Shown piece by piece: positions 54,901-61,621 of a DNA stretch of 64,000 nucleotides; the stretch's first letter is position 1; the number at the start of each line of letters is the position of its first letter. The position numbers were made by a program, and so were the translations under genes. Source of the DNA: Psychrobacter sp. UBA3962 (lineage in GTDB: Bacteria; Pseudomonadota; Gammaproteobacteria; Pseudomonadales; Moraxellaceae); NCBI RefSeq assembly GCF_002385225.1, contig NZ_DGDC01000022.1, forward strand, positions 43,896 to 107,895, written 5' to 3'. The notes under the pieces are model-generated. The model was not told where the DNA came from, searched no databases, and saw only the letters and a list, made by a program, of their open reading frames with translations.

Positions 54901-56431
54901 GCTTTTTTGTGCCAGGCGGTAACGGCTCATTCAGCCAGCGTCCAATCATAATGCGCAGCACCTCAAGTTGACGCTGCAAACTGTGGCATGAATGAATGCT
55001 TAGGCTATTGTCTTGTGAGGACATTGACCACAGGCGCTCTTTTTCAAAGCGCTTGTTCTCAAGTACCTCATCCTCATACCAAGCAGCGGCATTGGCCTCA
55101 TCAGCTTCATCAAAGCTTAGCTCAATTTGCTCGCTAATGGCCTGTGACACTTTAACTGCTGTGGCTTGCTGAGTTGAACGCTCATCAAGCATTAACACGT
55201 CATTTTGCAGGCGTCTTAATAAGCTAGGGCTATTGTGGGTGTGATAAGAAGCGGTATCTTGTTGATTATAGTCGCTATCAATATTTGCCTCAAAACCAAA
55301 TTCATCATCCAACTCCTCAGACAAATCATCCTCGAAATTATCCTGCCAATCCACAACGGCATCTTCATACAACTCGTTACCCGATAAATTAGCAAGCATG
55401 GCGAAAGTATCACGAGACTGCTTACCCAGACGTGACAATAGACTATGCCCATAATCACGCAAAAACACACTTTCGGGGTTAATAATCTGCTGGCGCTGTA
55501 GCCAAGACTTATCTACGATATCCGCCCAGAATAACTTGGAGGGGTTATAGTGCAGCAAGGTAATATCCATGTAACGCGACAGACGCTGTAAAAAATCAAG
55601 CTCAGTCTGCGGTAGCTGCTGAATGGTAAAAATACGCAGTACTTTAGGCAACTGATCTTGCTCGCCCGCCTTGTTGCTCTCTAATGCTTTCCAAAAGGTT
55701 TTTTCTAACTGAGCACGATATTGATGCACATCAGCGAACAAATGCGACCACAGATAACGCTGAGCGGCTTCCAATTCTACATAGTGCTCTACCAACCATT
55801 CTGGTGTGCCACGCGCATACTGATCAAAGCGCAAAGACAACGCATCTTTTTCTGCAATTAACTCATTCACATCAAGCGATTTATTATCCGACCATAGACT
55901 TAGCCAATCCTCACGGTGGGTTAAATATCGGTTAAATACTCGCGCTAAATCACTTGCCAGCTGCCAAATACGCGCATCTTGCTGCGCCTTGTCTGGCTCA
56001 ACGCCTTGTTGAGGCTCATCAATCAATGACGACAGCAGCGGATATACCGGATGCTTATCGTCCTCGACAATAGTTTGCTGATAATAGGTCAGATAGCCAA
56101 ACAGACGCCATTGCATCACAGTCGGCGACAGCACTGCCACCTCAGGCACGTTAAGCACCGTTGCATCAGGATCATTTTTCAATAGATAAGCATTATGCTG
56201 ACTGAGTACATCTTGCATCAGTGTCCACTGATATTGACCCCAGAACTTAGTCATTACAAGCGTACTGATACCCGCACGACTGGCAATAGTTTTATCGAGC
56301 CAATCGCCTAATACCATTGACGGTACGATAACCACAAAGGGATCAAAAATAGACTGTTGCACAGATTGATATTCGACCAACAGTTCATCGACTAAGTTTT
56401 CGGTGCGATGCGATTGGATAATCTTAAACAT
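51968..56431 (-). CDS. recC: Exodeoxyribonuclease V subunit RecC
   Basis: The 1487-residue gamma subunit of RecBCD, which holds RecB and RecD and scans for Chi. The N-terminal FKIIQSHRTENLVDELL matches RecC, as do WLDKTIASRAGIST, RIFTIQQLPQTELDFL, the IHSCHSLQRQLEVLRIMI segment near residue 480 and LVVMLNMNLSEFPARDRDNRYD. E. coli RecC has 1122 residues; the extra length includes acidic segments at about 365-460 (DDLSEELDDEFGFEAN) and about 970-1010. It is the first gene of the operon; recB follows after 99 bp. One AATAGCCTAAGCA motif lies near residue 475. Confidence 0.95.
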   Translation of the reverse strand: MFKIIQSHRTENLVDELLVEYQSVQQSIFDPFVVIVPSMVLGDWLDKTIASRAGISTLVMTKFWGQYQWTLMQDVLSQHNAYLLKNDPDATVLNVPEVAVLSPTVMQWRLFGYLTYYQQTIVEDDKHPVYPLLSSLIDEPQQGVEPDKAQQDARIWQLASDLARVFNRYLTHREDWLSLWSDNKSLDVNELIAEKDALSLRFDQYARGTPEWLVEHYVELEAAQRYLWSHLFADVHQYRAQLEKTFWKALESNKAGEQDQLPKVLRIFTIQQLPQTELDFLQRLSRYMDITLLHYNPSKLFWADIVDKSWLQRQQIINPESVFLRDYGHSLLSRLGKQSRDTFAMLANLSGNELYEDAVVDWQDNFEDDLSEELDDEFGFEANIDSDYNQQDTASYHTHNSPSLLRRLQNDVLMLDERSTQQATAVKVSQAISEQIELSFDEADEANAAAWYEDEVLENKRFEKERLWSMSSQDNSLSIHSCHSLQRQLEVLRIMIGRWLNEPLPPGTKKRHISDIVVLLPDVERHHALISSIFVNGKGQDGLTLPAKVTGVVDASIRQLWEAIIGFYKLLGSDSARFEAAEVLDWLMLPPLYESFGLTHDQMSRGCDLLVEAGFIRGFDELHLKQTLDGNDFDYRFSFAQALDRLTLGLIMPEAEMSDCLYPLEAHQWPSTAIAEMSLPLPEVSLNDAPIIEALCRIYSGLLARRDDHKQKLKAEDWLDQIERQVIHRYFGDVDQTRSMRAIYNAMNGFKSSLRANRHYRQYASSDNTDNREVEQRLARVEQLPLKLSFMLDSIEAELESQQVSAEPTGVITFGRFGALRNVPFDLVVMLNMNLSEFPARDRDNRYDLMKATLSRRGDRVSEDDDNGAFLDALLCARSACWIFYNGQSLTDTHEHLPANPVSELLQFLQGEVQWQVNSLDSLPEEVDPTTESLKRHLPKLVKQWLVTEHPALPFDKSLFEQAVEQERHESHFEAENNESEPSAIDSSALNDPKDKSSEFDALEGMLDKAMQKTKLAQQRQFPPAPLWQAVFNTLKSRDSSEHPQLVSLPSKAHYEAIAQLLGAGLGQLGHIDSQNLPALNDLLSIDAKLDCNEQNKALAQVLFDISEIDVEGVLAYQVRHPAKAFLRAQEVHIVQGEEAMAHQEPLFLDSLTTYQIKDYLIHELANPVPTTGLDKEESLEESASQSTPILMYQKIMPAGVARHTTLPNQQQKLQQQCQTFREQLIANGIEVQEADASLPIITPTTEHPIQVDLASVFQQKDQASLLAFLPKAIKIKGVVPIEVNGDSAHLKAGVSYAEQSPKHWFNILPNSASPRHLLKFWLSHLYWQVARRTTAKQVVLNDGMSIWRFNKSGTKAKKLEKATAFKLSPITYEDAVIELVKWAIFANLSGQIPLTLLPEYALGYLDNCLKAQEDEGAEYWPKRGDFSEWLFPNYTSDAVYDTCSQHAIWQYILRDQDAFKALATSLTALAQPLYAPMFDALDGLEG
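54997..55009 (-). repeat. AATAGCCTAAGCA motif, copy 5 (recC)
   Basis: It encodes DNSLSI immediately before the conserved IHSCHSLQR helicase-like segment of RecC. Confidence 0.9.
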
Positions 56432-56786
56432 AGAGAGGCAATCTTTTATTAAATGAAATTCAAATAAATAAGGTCATAGCAAAGACACGACGGTTATATA
56501 AGCATAACTCATTATGGTAAAAAGAAAACCATCAAACAGCACTATAACGTCAACTACTGTCGCAAAGAGTTGACGTTATAGTGGTTATGAGTTTCGTTTT
56601 GAATTTGGTCAGAGTTAGAATCCATTGAAACCTATCAAAACAGCGTAGATGAGCGGTTTGCTATAAATATAATGCTAATTCTGACGATGTGTCGGTAAAA
56701 GAGAGGTTTGAGTAACTGAATTCTCAAATGATATTGTTGTTTTAAATACAGGCTAAATCTCAAATAAAGACCAAACCTAATACTGG
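56432..56786. other. 355-bp intergenic region between recC and truC
   Basis: No gene is supported. It holds the recC promoter region at its left and a long perfect inverted repeat at 56540-56583. The remainder is AT-rich and unremarkable. Confidence 0.5.
56540..56583 (-). terminator. 16-bp perfect inverted repeat, possible truC terminator
   Basis: CACTATAACGTCAACT (56540-56555) and AGTTGACGTTATAGTG (56568-56583) have a 12-nt loop. On the minus strand a T-rich but interrupted tract follows. It is 204 bp past the truC stop, so it could be its terminator or a protein-binding dyad. Confidence 0.45.
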
Positions 56787-57557
56787 CTAAGACTTAACAC
56801 TATCTGTCCAAGAAAACTCTTCCAAAATGCGAGTCCATTGGTCATCAAAACCCGCTTCTAGCATCAATGGTTCGCCAGTAACAGGATGACTGAGCGCTAA
56901 AGTCTGAGCATGTAGCAGCATGCGCGTACAATCATATTGAGTACGAAAGAATTTATTGTGCCGTCCATCACCATAGCTGGTATCACCTATTATATGATGA
57001 AACAGATGTCTCATGTGACGGCGTAGCTGATGTTTTCGCCCAGTCTCAGGTATTAAGCGCATGAGACTATAACGGCTCGTATCATGTTTTTTTGATACTG
57101 CAAATGGCAGCTCAATTTGGGCTAAGCTCTGCCAGTGAGTGACAGCTTCTTGAGCGGGTTTGTCTAAGTTAGCAAACTTATCAGCGATGGCATCAGGCTT
57201 AAAGCTTAAGGCATAATCAACAGTGCCTTCTTCTGACATAAAACCACGCACCACAGCTAAATACTGCTTAGCAACCTTGCGTTCAGTGAAAGCTTCAGTA
57301 AGGCTACGTGCCACAGCAGAGCTCTTAGCAAACAACAATACACCTGATGTTGGCCTGTCTAATCGATGTACTGGAAACACATGACAACCTACGGCATCAC
57401 GGGTTAGTTGCATTGCAAATCGTGTTTCACCTTTATCAAGCCAACTGCGATGCACCAATAGACCTGCTTCTTTATTAATTGCTACTAGATGCTCATCTTC
57501 ATAGATAATATCTATCTGTTTGTCAGTTTGATTATTAGTGCCACTTTCTATATCCAT
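56787..57557 (-). CDS. truC: tRNA pseudouridine(65) synthase TruC
   Basis: A 256-residue RluA-family pseudouridine synthase. The catalytic Asp is in VHRLDRPTSG; other landmarks are VHRSWLDKGETRFAMQ near the N-terminus, PETGRKHQLRRHM and HIIGDTSYGDGRHN, and MLLHAQTLAL. These match E. coli TruC, which makes pseudouridine 65 in tRNA-Ile and tRNA-Asp. The N-terminal 15 residues (Asn/Gln/Thr-rich) are extra. It is transcribed divergently from tRNA-Arg. Confidence 0.92.
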   Translation of the reverse strand: MDIESGTNNQTDKQIDIIYEDEHLVAINKEAGLLVHRSWLDKGETRFAMQLTRDAVGCHVFPVHRLDRPTSGVLLFAKSSAVARSLTEAFTERKVAKQYLAVVRGFMSEEGTVDYALSFKPDAIADKFANLDKPAQEAVTHWQSLAQIELPFAVSKKHDTSRYSLMRLIPETGRKHQLRRHMRHLFHHIIGDTSYGDGRHNKFFRTQYDCTRMLLHAQTLALSHPVTGEPLMLEAGFDDQWTRILEEFSWTDSVKS

Positions 57558-57781
57558 CTTTTTATGTAAACCCTCAGTATATGTCGATTATCGCGGCATT
57601 ATAGCACTAGTGACTATGGCTGCTAACCTCACTGCTAGGCTGTTGTTATCTTATTTACAAGACTATGTGAGATTTTTAAACTGGCAAAAAAGATTGATAA
57701 TTGCTGTCAGTTTTTACCTAACAATGCCGAAAAATTGGGTAAAAGGCTGATTTGTTATGATAAAATAACTCTTGTTTTTAA

Positions 57782-57857
57782 GCGCTTATAGCTCAACAGG
57801 ACAGAGCAGTTGCCTCCTAAGCGACCGATCGGGGTTCGAGTCCCTGTGAGCGCACCA
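57782..57857 (+). tRNA. tRNA-Arg (anticodon CCT)
   Basis: 76 nt including encoded CCA. Acceptor stem GCGCTTA/TGAGCGC has one G-U pair. The D stem is GCTC/GAGC and the anticodon stem GTTGC/GCGAC around loop CTCCTAA, with anticodon CCT reading AGG. The T arm is CGGGG-TTCGAGT-CCCTG. A broken integrase gene starts 153 bp downstream, so this tRNA is the likely integration site of the island to the right. Confidence 0.93.
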
Positions 57858-58010
57858 ACCTTTATAACTCTCTATTACTATTAATTACCTAAACCCCTAC
57901 AATCCCTCTGATACCAAAGACCTTTGTCTTTTATCATAACTTGTTATTACCTAGTAACACCTATAAAATGTTGTACACGACCGCAAACTATATTTTTAAT
58001 TGGTGTAGTA

Positions 58011-58352
58011 ATGAACAAGCGACAAAATTATCTGTTATCAGACAATGGCATTAAATCACTCGCTAAGCAGTCACCACCGGCCAAACGTATGAGGCACTCA
58101 GATGGTGATACTCTGTATCTAATTCATGACCCTAAGGGATAACTATACTGGGTTATGGCCTATCGCTATCAATCTGATAAAGATATAAAATCTAAACAAA
58201 AGACATTACACATTGGCTCATATAAAACCGCCAATCAGACTCTTGATAGTAAATTCACACCTGAAATATCTCTGAAGCAAGCTAGGATTGAACGCGACAA
58301 AGCCAAACAACTATTGTTCTTTTGTTTGCTACTATCTTTTATTCGGTTCTAA
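58011..58352 (+). pseudogene. P4-type tyrosine integrase, N-terminal remnant
   Basis: One reading frame of 114 codons interrupted by TAA at 58140-58142. The parts read LLSDNGIKSLAKQSPPAKRM...DGDTLYLIHDPKG, stop, LYWVMAYRY...KTLHIGSYKT...ISLKQARIERDKAKQLL. This is the arm-binding domain (DUF4102) of P4-like integrases, which ends in 'LSLGSYPEVSLAEARxxRDxAR'. The catalytic domain (Arg-His-Arg-Tyr) is missing: the frame ends at 58352 and the following sequence does not resume it. It lies just behind tRNA-Arg, the standard place for such integrases, so it is a dead remnant of the element that brought in this region. Confidence 0.85.
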
Positions 58353-58353
58353 A

Positions 58354-58391
58354 AATAAAAAAAGCTACGACACGTTTTATGTTGTAGCTTT
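58354..58391 (-). terminator. Terminator after the 58497-59006 gene
   Basis: Stem AAAGCTACGACA (58361-58372)/TGTTGTAGCTTT (58380-58391) with one G-U pair and a 7-nt loop. On the minus strand it runs into T7ATTT. Confidence 0.75.
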
Positions 58392-58496
58392 AAAAAATAT
58401 TAAAATTACAATATAAATTTATTAAATTCTGATTAATTTCTTACCCTGTTATGACCCCATCTGTCTATTCATAACCTTCAGGTTTATAATAAACGC

Positions 58497-59006
58497 TCAA
58501 GACATTTTGGAGTTTGAACGTTTAAGATAAACTTTACGGCAAGGACTATAATCTGTCCAAGAAACGCTCACGAACATTAAGTTACTTATACCTTTACCTA
58601 TTGCAGTATAATCATTGTTTTCTTGATTAATAATAAGGTGATATTGATTATAGCAATATTCATATTCTCTATAGTCTTCAAAATCTACCTTTTGCCAAAT
58701 TTGCTGGTTGTTAATATTTTTAATTAATTGATCAACCATTTCTTGTGTTGGGTTTCTATATACTTTTACAGCGGATCGAACCTCTGGTTTTGATCTTTCA
58801 GTATTGCGTTCAACAGCAGGAAGTCCTTTAGTCACATCATTTAATAATGACGTGACCTCCTCCATTGATGGTCTATCTTCTCTTGGTGGTGTTGTGCCTC
58901 CGAACCCTAATGAGCCTTCTTTATAAACATCCCACCAAATGAATATAAATAATGATACAACCATTGTAATAAAGACAGATCTTATAATAGAAACAATATT
59001 GTTCAT
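58497..59006 (-). CDS. Membrane-anchored protein of unknown function, possible immunity partner
   Basis: A 169-residue protein with one N-terminal hydrophobic helix (about 8-26, VFITMVVSLFIFIWW) and a soluble domain of about 120 residues. The domain carries three cysteines (two in the CYNQ and PCRK segments) and a charged region ERNTERSKPEVRS. Its ATG shares a base with the stop of the upstream gene (TAATG), indicating translational coupling. In toxin modules the second, coupled gene is typically the immunity protein. No family is recognised; the function is inferred from layout only. Confidence 0.6.
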   Translation of the reverse strand: MNNIVSIIRSVFITMVVSLFIFIWWDVYKEGSLGFGGTTPPREDRPSMEEVTSLLNDVTKGLPAVERNTERSKPEVRSAVKVYRNPTQEMVDQLIKNINNQQIWQKVDFEDYREYEYCYNQYHLIINQENNDYTAIGKGISNLMFVSVSWTDYSPCRKVYLKRSNSKMS

Positions 59007-59476
59007 TATTTAGTTCCTAGTAGGCTCAATACCTTTTGCTTATTTTCTTCGGAAACTTTAACCATATTACCACCACTCATGCCAATTTGACTTGTTCCTA
59101 AGCCATAGGTAACTACTTTATCTTTCGATTTAGTATATATACCTCCGATACATCCATAATGGCAAGCCTGGATACCTACAGAACCACCTCCAATAATACG
59201 GTCAATTTCATCTGCATTCATTTCTCCTCCAACAATACTACCGAAGTTTATAGAAGTAGATACACCTACAGGCTTCATTATCTTTCCATTTGTTAAAGTT
59301 ACAGCGTTTGCTAATGATTTTAAATTTAAGTTTATACCAACTTCTGGAATAAGCGAGTATTTAGGTGAACCGTCTTTACTTTTTATCTCTACACCTGTAG
59401 CCCACATGTTGCCATTTTTGTTATTAATTACGAATGTATAACCAGCCATACCAGCACTAAAACTAATGATTGTCAT
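59006..59476 (-). CDS. Glycine-rich orphan protein, possibly a 5'-truncated toxin C-terminus
   Basis: A 156-residue frame from ATG 59476 with no convincing ribosome site. The same frame stays open another 15 codons upstream (to 59521, RIPDNIAAVHTYYND), as though the protein once continued. The body is Gly-rich with beta character: NFGSIVGGEMNADEIDRIIG, then ACHYGCIGGIYTKSKDKVV and LGTSQIGMSGGN. This resembles C-terminal domains of polymorphic/contact-dependent toxins in composition only. An IS3-family end lies directly upstream. I do not recognise a specific toxin family. Confidence 0.5.
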   Translation of the reverse strand: MTIISFSAGMAGYTFVINNKNGNMWATGVEIKSKDGSPKYSLIPEVGINLNLKSLANAVTLTNGKIMKPVGVSTSINFGSIVGGEMNADEIDRIIGGGSVGIQACHYGCIGGIYTKSKDKVVTYGLGTSQIGMSGGNMVKVSEENKQKVLSLLGTK

Positions 59477-59520
59477 ATCATTATAGTAAGTATGTACAGC
59501 TGCAATATTATCAGGAATTC

Positions 59521-59743
59521 TTTAAATGGCGGCTAATTGTTCCCGAGAAGTAATGGCTAGGTGTGAGTGACGTTGAATTAAAAACCCTAGAATGGGTCGA
59601 TTGTTTTAAAAAATCGCATTCATAGTACGACTGGTTATGTATCGCCTTTTGAGTTTGAGAGGCGATACTATGATAGTCTTACTGAGCCAGACAAAGCTGC
59701 CTGACTCGAGTAATCCACTTTCCGGTATAGTCAGGGCGGTTCA
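59521..59743 (+). mobile_element. IS3-family insertion sequence, right-end remnant
   Basis: Codons 59554-59622 read WLGVSDVELKTLEWVDCFKK, then stop (59623-59625). This matches the last part of IS3-family OrfB transposases ('DVELATLEWVDWFN'). At 59729-59743, AGTCAGGGCGGTTCA is the reverse complement of TGAACCGCCCTGACT, which resembles IS51-type terminal repeats. Distance and orientation fit an IS right end. The left part and most of orfB are missing; the left border, near 59519-59554, abuts the truncated orphan gene. A 9-bp dyad GTATCGCCT/AGGCGATAC lies between (59639-59668). Confidence 0.7.
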
Positions 59744-59744
59744 T

Positions 59745-59885
59745 ACCACTATTTTTGTAGTTGCTAGACTTGCACAATTAAAAACTATTTATGTATCTCT
59801 CAAATTTATAGCATGCAAAAAAAACGCGTAGCCCATTTATTTCAATGAGTACGCGCTTTTACATTTATTACCATTTTATCTAGGT
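59745..59885 (+). repeat. Direct repeat R1 (about 141 bp), left of the catabolic cassette
   Basis: Colinear with 63827-63968 at roughly 70 per cent identity by eye. It shares ACCACTATTT at the start, GCAAAAAAAACGCGTA in the middle and TTTTATCTAGGT at the end. It contains the hairpin at 59825-59860. R1 begins right after the IS3-family end. Confidence 0.75.
59825..59860. terminator. Terminator-like hairpin in R1
   Basis: Stem GCGTA/TACGC with inner CATT/AATG pairing is flanked by A8 on the left and T4 on the right, so it may act on either strand. The equivalent in R2 keeps the same fold with changed bases. Confidence 0.6.
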
Positions 59886-60261
59886 ATCATGATAAAACTC
59901 TGCGTTTGAATAATTAGCTTAAATCGTGATTATAAATTTCTATTGCAATAACTATGAAAGCCACTCTATAATAATTTTCACAGCATATACTGAATACAAA
60001 TTCAGTATACTGAACGATCTAATTTAATCTAGTACGGCTTCTACTTCTTTGTTTAGGGTTCTTCTAGATAATCAAGATAGTCATAAGCATAAATTTTACT
60101 GATATTGAGAGTACTACCTCTTTTCATGGAATAGCAATTAGAGTTTATTCGTAATGACTTTGAAAAAAATACTGCCATACGAGGCGCTAACTTCAATCAA
60201 CATTTAGACGAGGTTAAATACTTTAAATCCATAACTAGTTTTAATGAACAAGGAGTGTTCA
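59886..60261. other. 376-bp region upstream of the Fe-alcohol dehydrogenase gene
   Basis: It contains the overlapping palindromes at 59987-60014. Codons 60135-60239 read QLEFIRNDFEKNTAIRGANF and continue HLDEVKYFKSITS without a start; they look protein-like but I recognise no family. This may be the tail of a lost gene. Promoter elements for the downstream gene are not obvious. Confidence 0.35.
59987..60014. promoter_or_regulatory. Overlapping palindromes, candidate operator of the cassette
   Basis: ATACTGAAT-ACAA-ATTCAGTAT (59987-60008) overlaps the perfect 14-bp palindrome TTCAGTATACTGAA (60001-60014), giving three half-sites of one motif. It lies 248 bp before the Fe-alcohol dehydrogenase start. 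The pattern suits a dimeric repressor such as GntR, LacI or IclR type; no regulator gene is in the window. Confidence 0.5.
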
Positions 60262-61437
60262 ATGTTAAACATAGAGTTTTTGACTGCACCAAAAATTATA
60301 TGCCAGTCTGATGGGCTTCGTAACCAGCTTGGAAAGCTTGCTATGAGCTTACTTCCATTACCAATTGATAAGCCAGTCGCTTTAATTATAACGGATCCCG
60401 GTATCACTAAATGTGGTTACACTGAGAGAGCAGCTAACTCTCTAAGAACTTCAGGGTTTACTGTTGCCACTTTTGATAGAGTACAAGCTGACCCTCCCTA
60501 TAGCATAGTTGAAGATGCTATAGAGTTAGGCAGATCTATAAGTGCAAATATTGTTATTGGATTAGGAGGTGGTAGCTCAATTGATACTGCCAAAGTCGTT
60601 TCTTTAGCTATTAACTCTACTCAATCCTTAGATGAAATGGTCGGCATGAATCAAGCTACTGGCCAGCCTCTACCTTTGATCGCCATACCTACCACCGCAG
60701 GAACTGGCTCTGAGGTTACTCTTGTATCAGTATTAACTAATGAGATTGGTGAAAAAAAAGCAATTTACTCGCCTAAACTAATGCCGGATATTGCTCTTCT
60801 TGACGCTTCTTTAACACTTGGTATGCCTCGACATGTTACAGCCGCCCCTGCATTGGACGCAATGGTACATTGTGTTGAAGCCTATACTAGCCGCACTAAG
60901 AAAAACCCTATATCTGATGCTCTAGCCATAAAAGGCCTGCAATTACTAACTCAGAACTATATGACTGTATTAGAGGATGGTTCTAACCTAGCTGCTCGCG
61001 AAAACATGCTACTAGGATCTTCTTTGGCAGGTATGGCTTTTGTTAATGCATCAGTAGCTGCAGTTCACGCTCTTTCTTATCCTTTAGGCAGTAAATTTCA
61101 TATTCCCCATGGTCATTCTAATGCACTAGTAATGGGGCCTGTCTTCCGATTTAACATTGAAGCAGCTAGTGACTATTATGCCGAACTAGCTAGAGCTATT
61201 TTACCAAATGATGAATTTGTTGATAATTTTTCTGCGGCACATACTTTTGTTGATACCTTAGAGAACTTTTTGGATCAAAGCGGCCTAGCCACGCGACTTA
61301 GCGATCTAGGAGTAACCGATATAGATATCTTGCCAATGGCTACTGAAGTTACACAAAAAATATCACGCCTTATAGATACCAACCCACGTGATATGACTAC
61401 CAAGGATGTAGAACAAATTTATCGTAGTGTTCTTTAA
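60262..61437 (+). CDS. Iron-containing alcohol dehydrogenase family protein
   Basis: A 391-residue group III alcohol dehydrogenase. The dinucleotide motif is GLGGGSSIDTAK at about 94-105, followed by IPTTAGTGSEVT. The metal ligands lie in the DAMVHCVEAY segment (Asp and His) and in HIPHGHSNA (two His). Relatives include lactaldehyde and 1,3-propanediol dehydrogenases and maleylacetate reductases; the substrate is open. The ATG at 60262 is chosen because AAGGAG lies 7 bp in front of it, inside the extra residues of a start at 60244. It is the first gene of a cassette with a TRAP receptor and an SMP-30 protein. Confidence 0.88.
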   Translation: MLNIEFLTAPKIICQSDGLRNQLGKLAMSLLPLPIDKPVALIITDPGITKCGYTERAANSLRTSGFTVATFDRVQADPPYSIVEDAIELGRSISANIVIGLGGGSSIDTAKVVSLAINSTQSLDEMVGMNQATGQPLPLIAIPTTAGTGSEVTLVSVLTNEIGEKKAIYSPKLMPDIALLDASLTLGMPRHVTAAPALDAMVHCVEAYTSRTKKNPISDALAIKGLQLLTQNYMTVLEDGSNLAARENMLLGSSLAGMAFVNASVAAVHALSYPLGSKFHIPHGHSNALVMGPVFRFNIEAASDYYAELARAILPNDEFVDNFSAAHTFVDTLENFLDQSGLATRLSDLGVTDIDILPMATEVTQKISRLIDTNPRDMTTKDVEQIYRSVL

Positions 61438-61621
61438 GGTGTATTCGGATAGTGCATCTAGTACTGCCCATAAATAAGTCGATCCAATTTAATTAACTCT
61501 GAATCTTTTACTTTTGATTGTTAGTTTTCTTATGCGTACTTTATTTATGAAAAATTATTCACTTTTAACTTTTTTATAACTCACACCCTTATATTTCAAT
61601 ATATATCAAAAGGATTTGATA

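Noticed and set aside
60135..60239. Protein-like codons before the Fe-alcohol dehydrogenase
   Set aside because: There is no start, only about 35 codons and no recognised family, so it is described only as part of the intergenic region.
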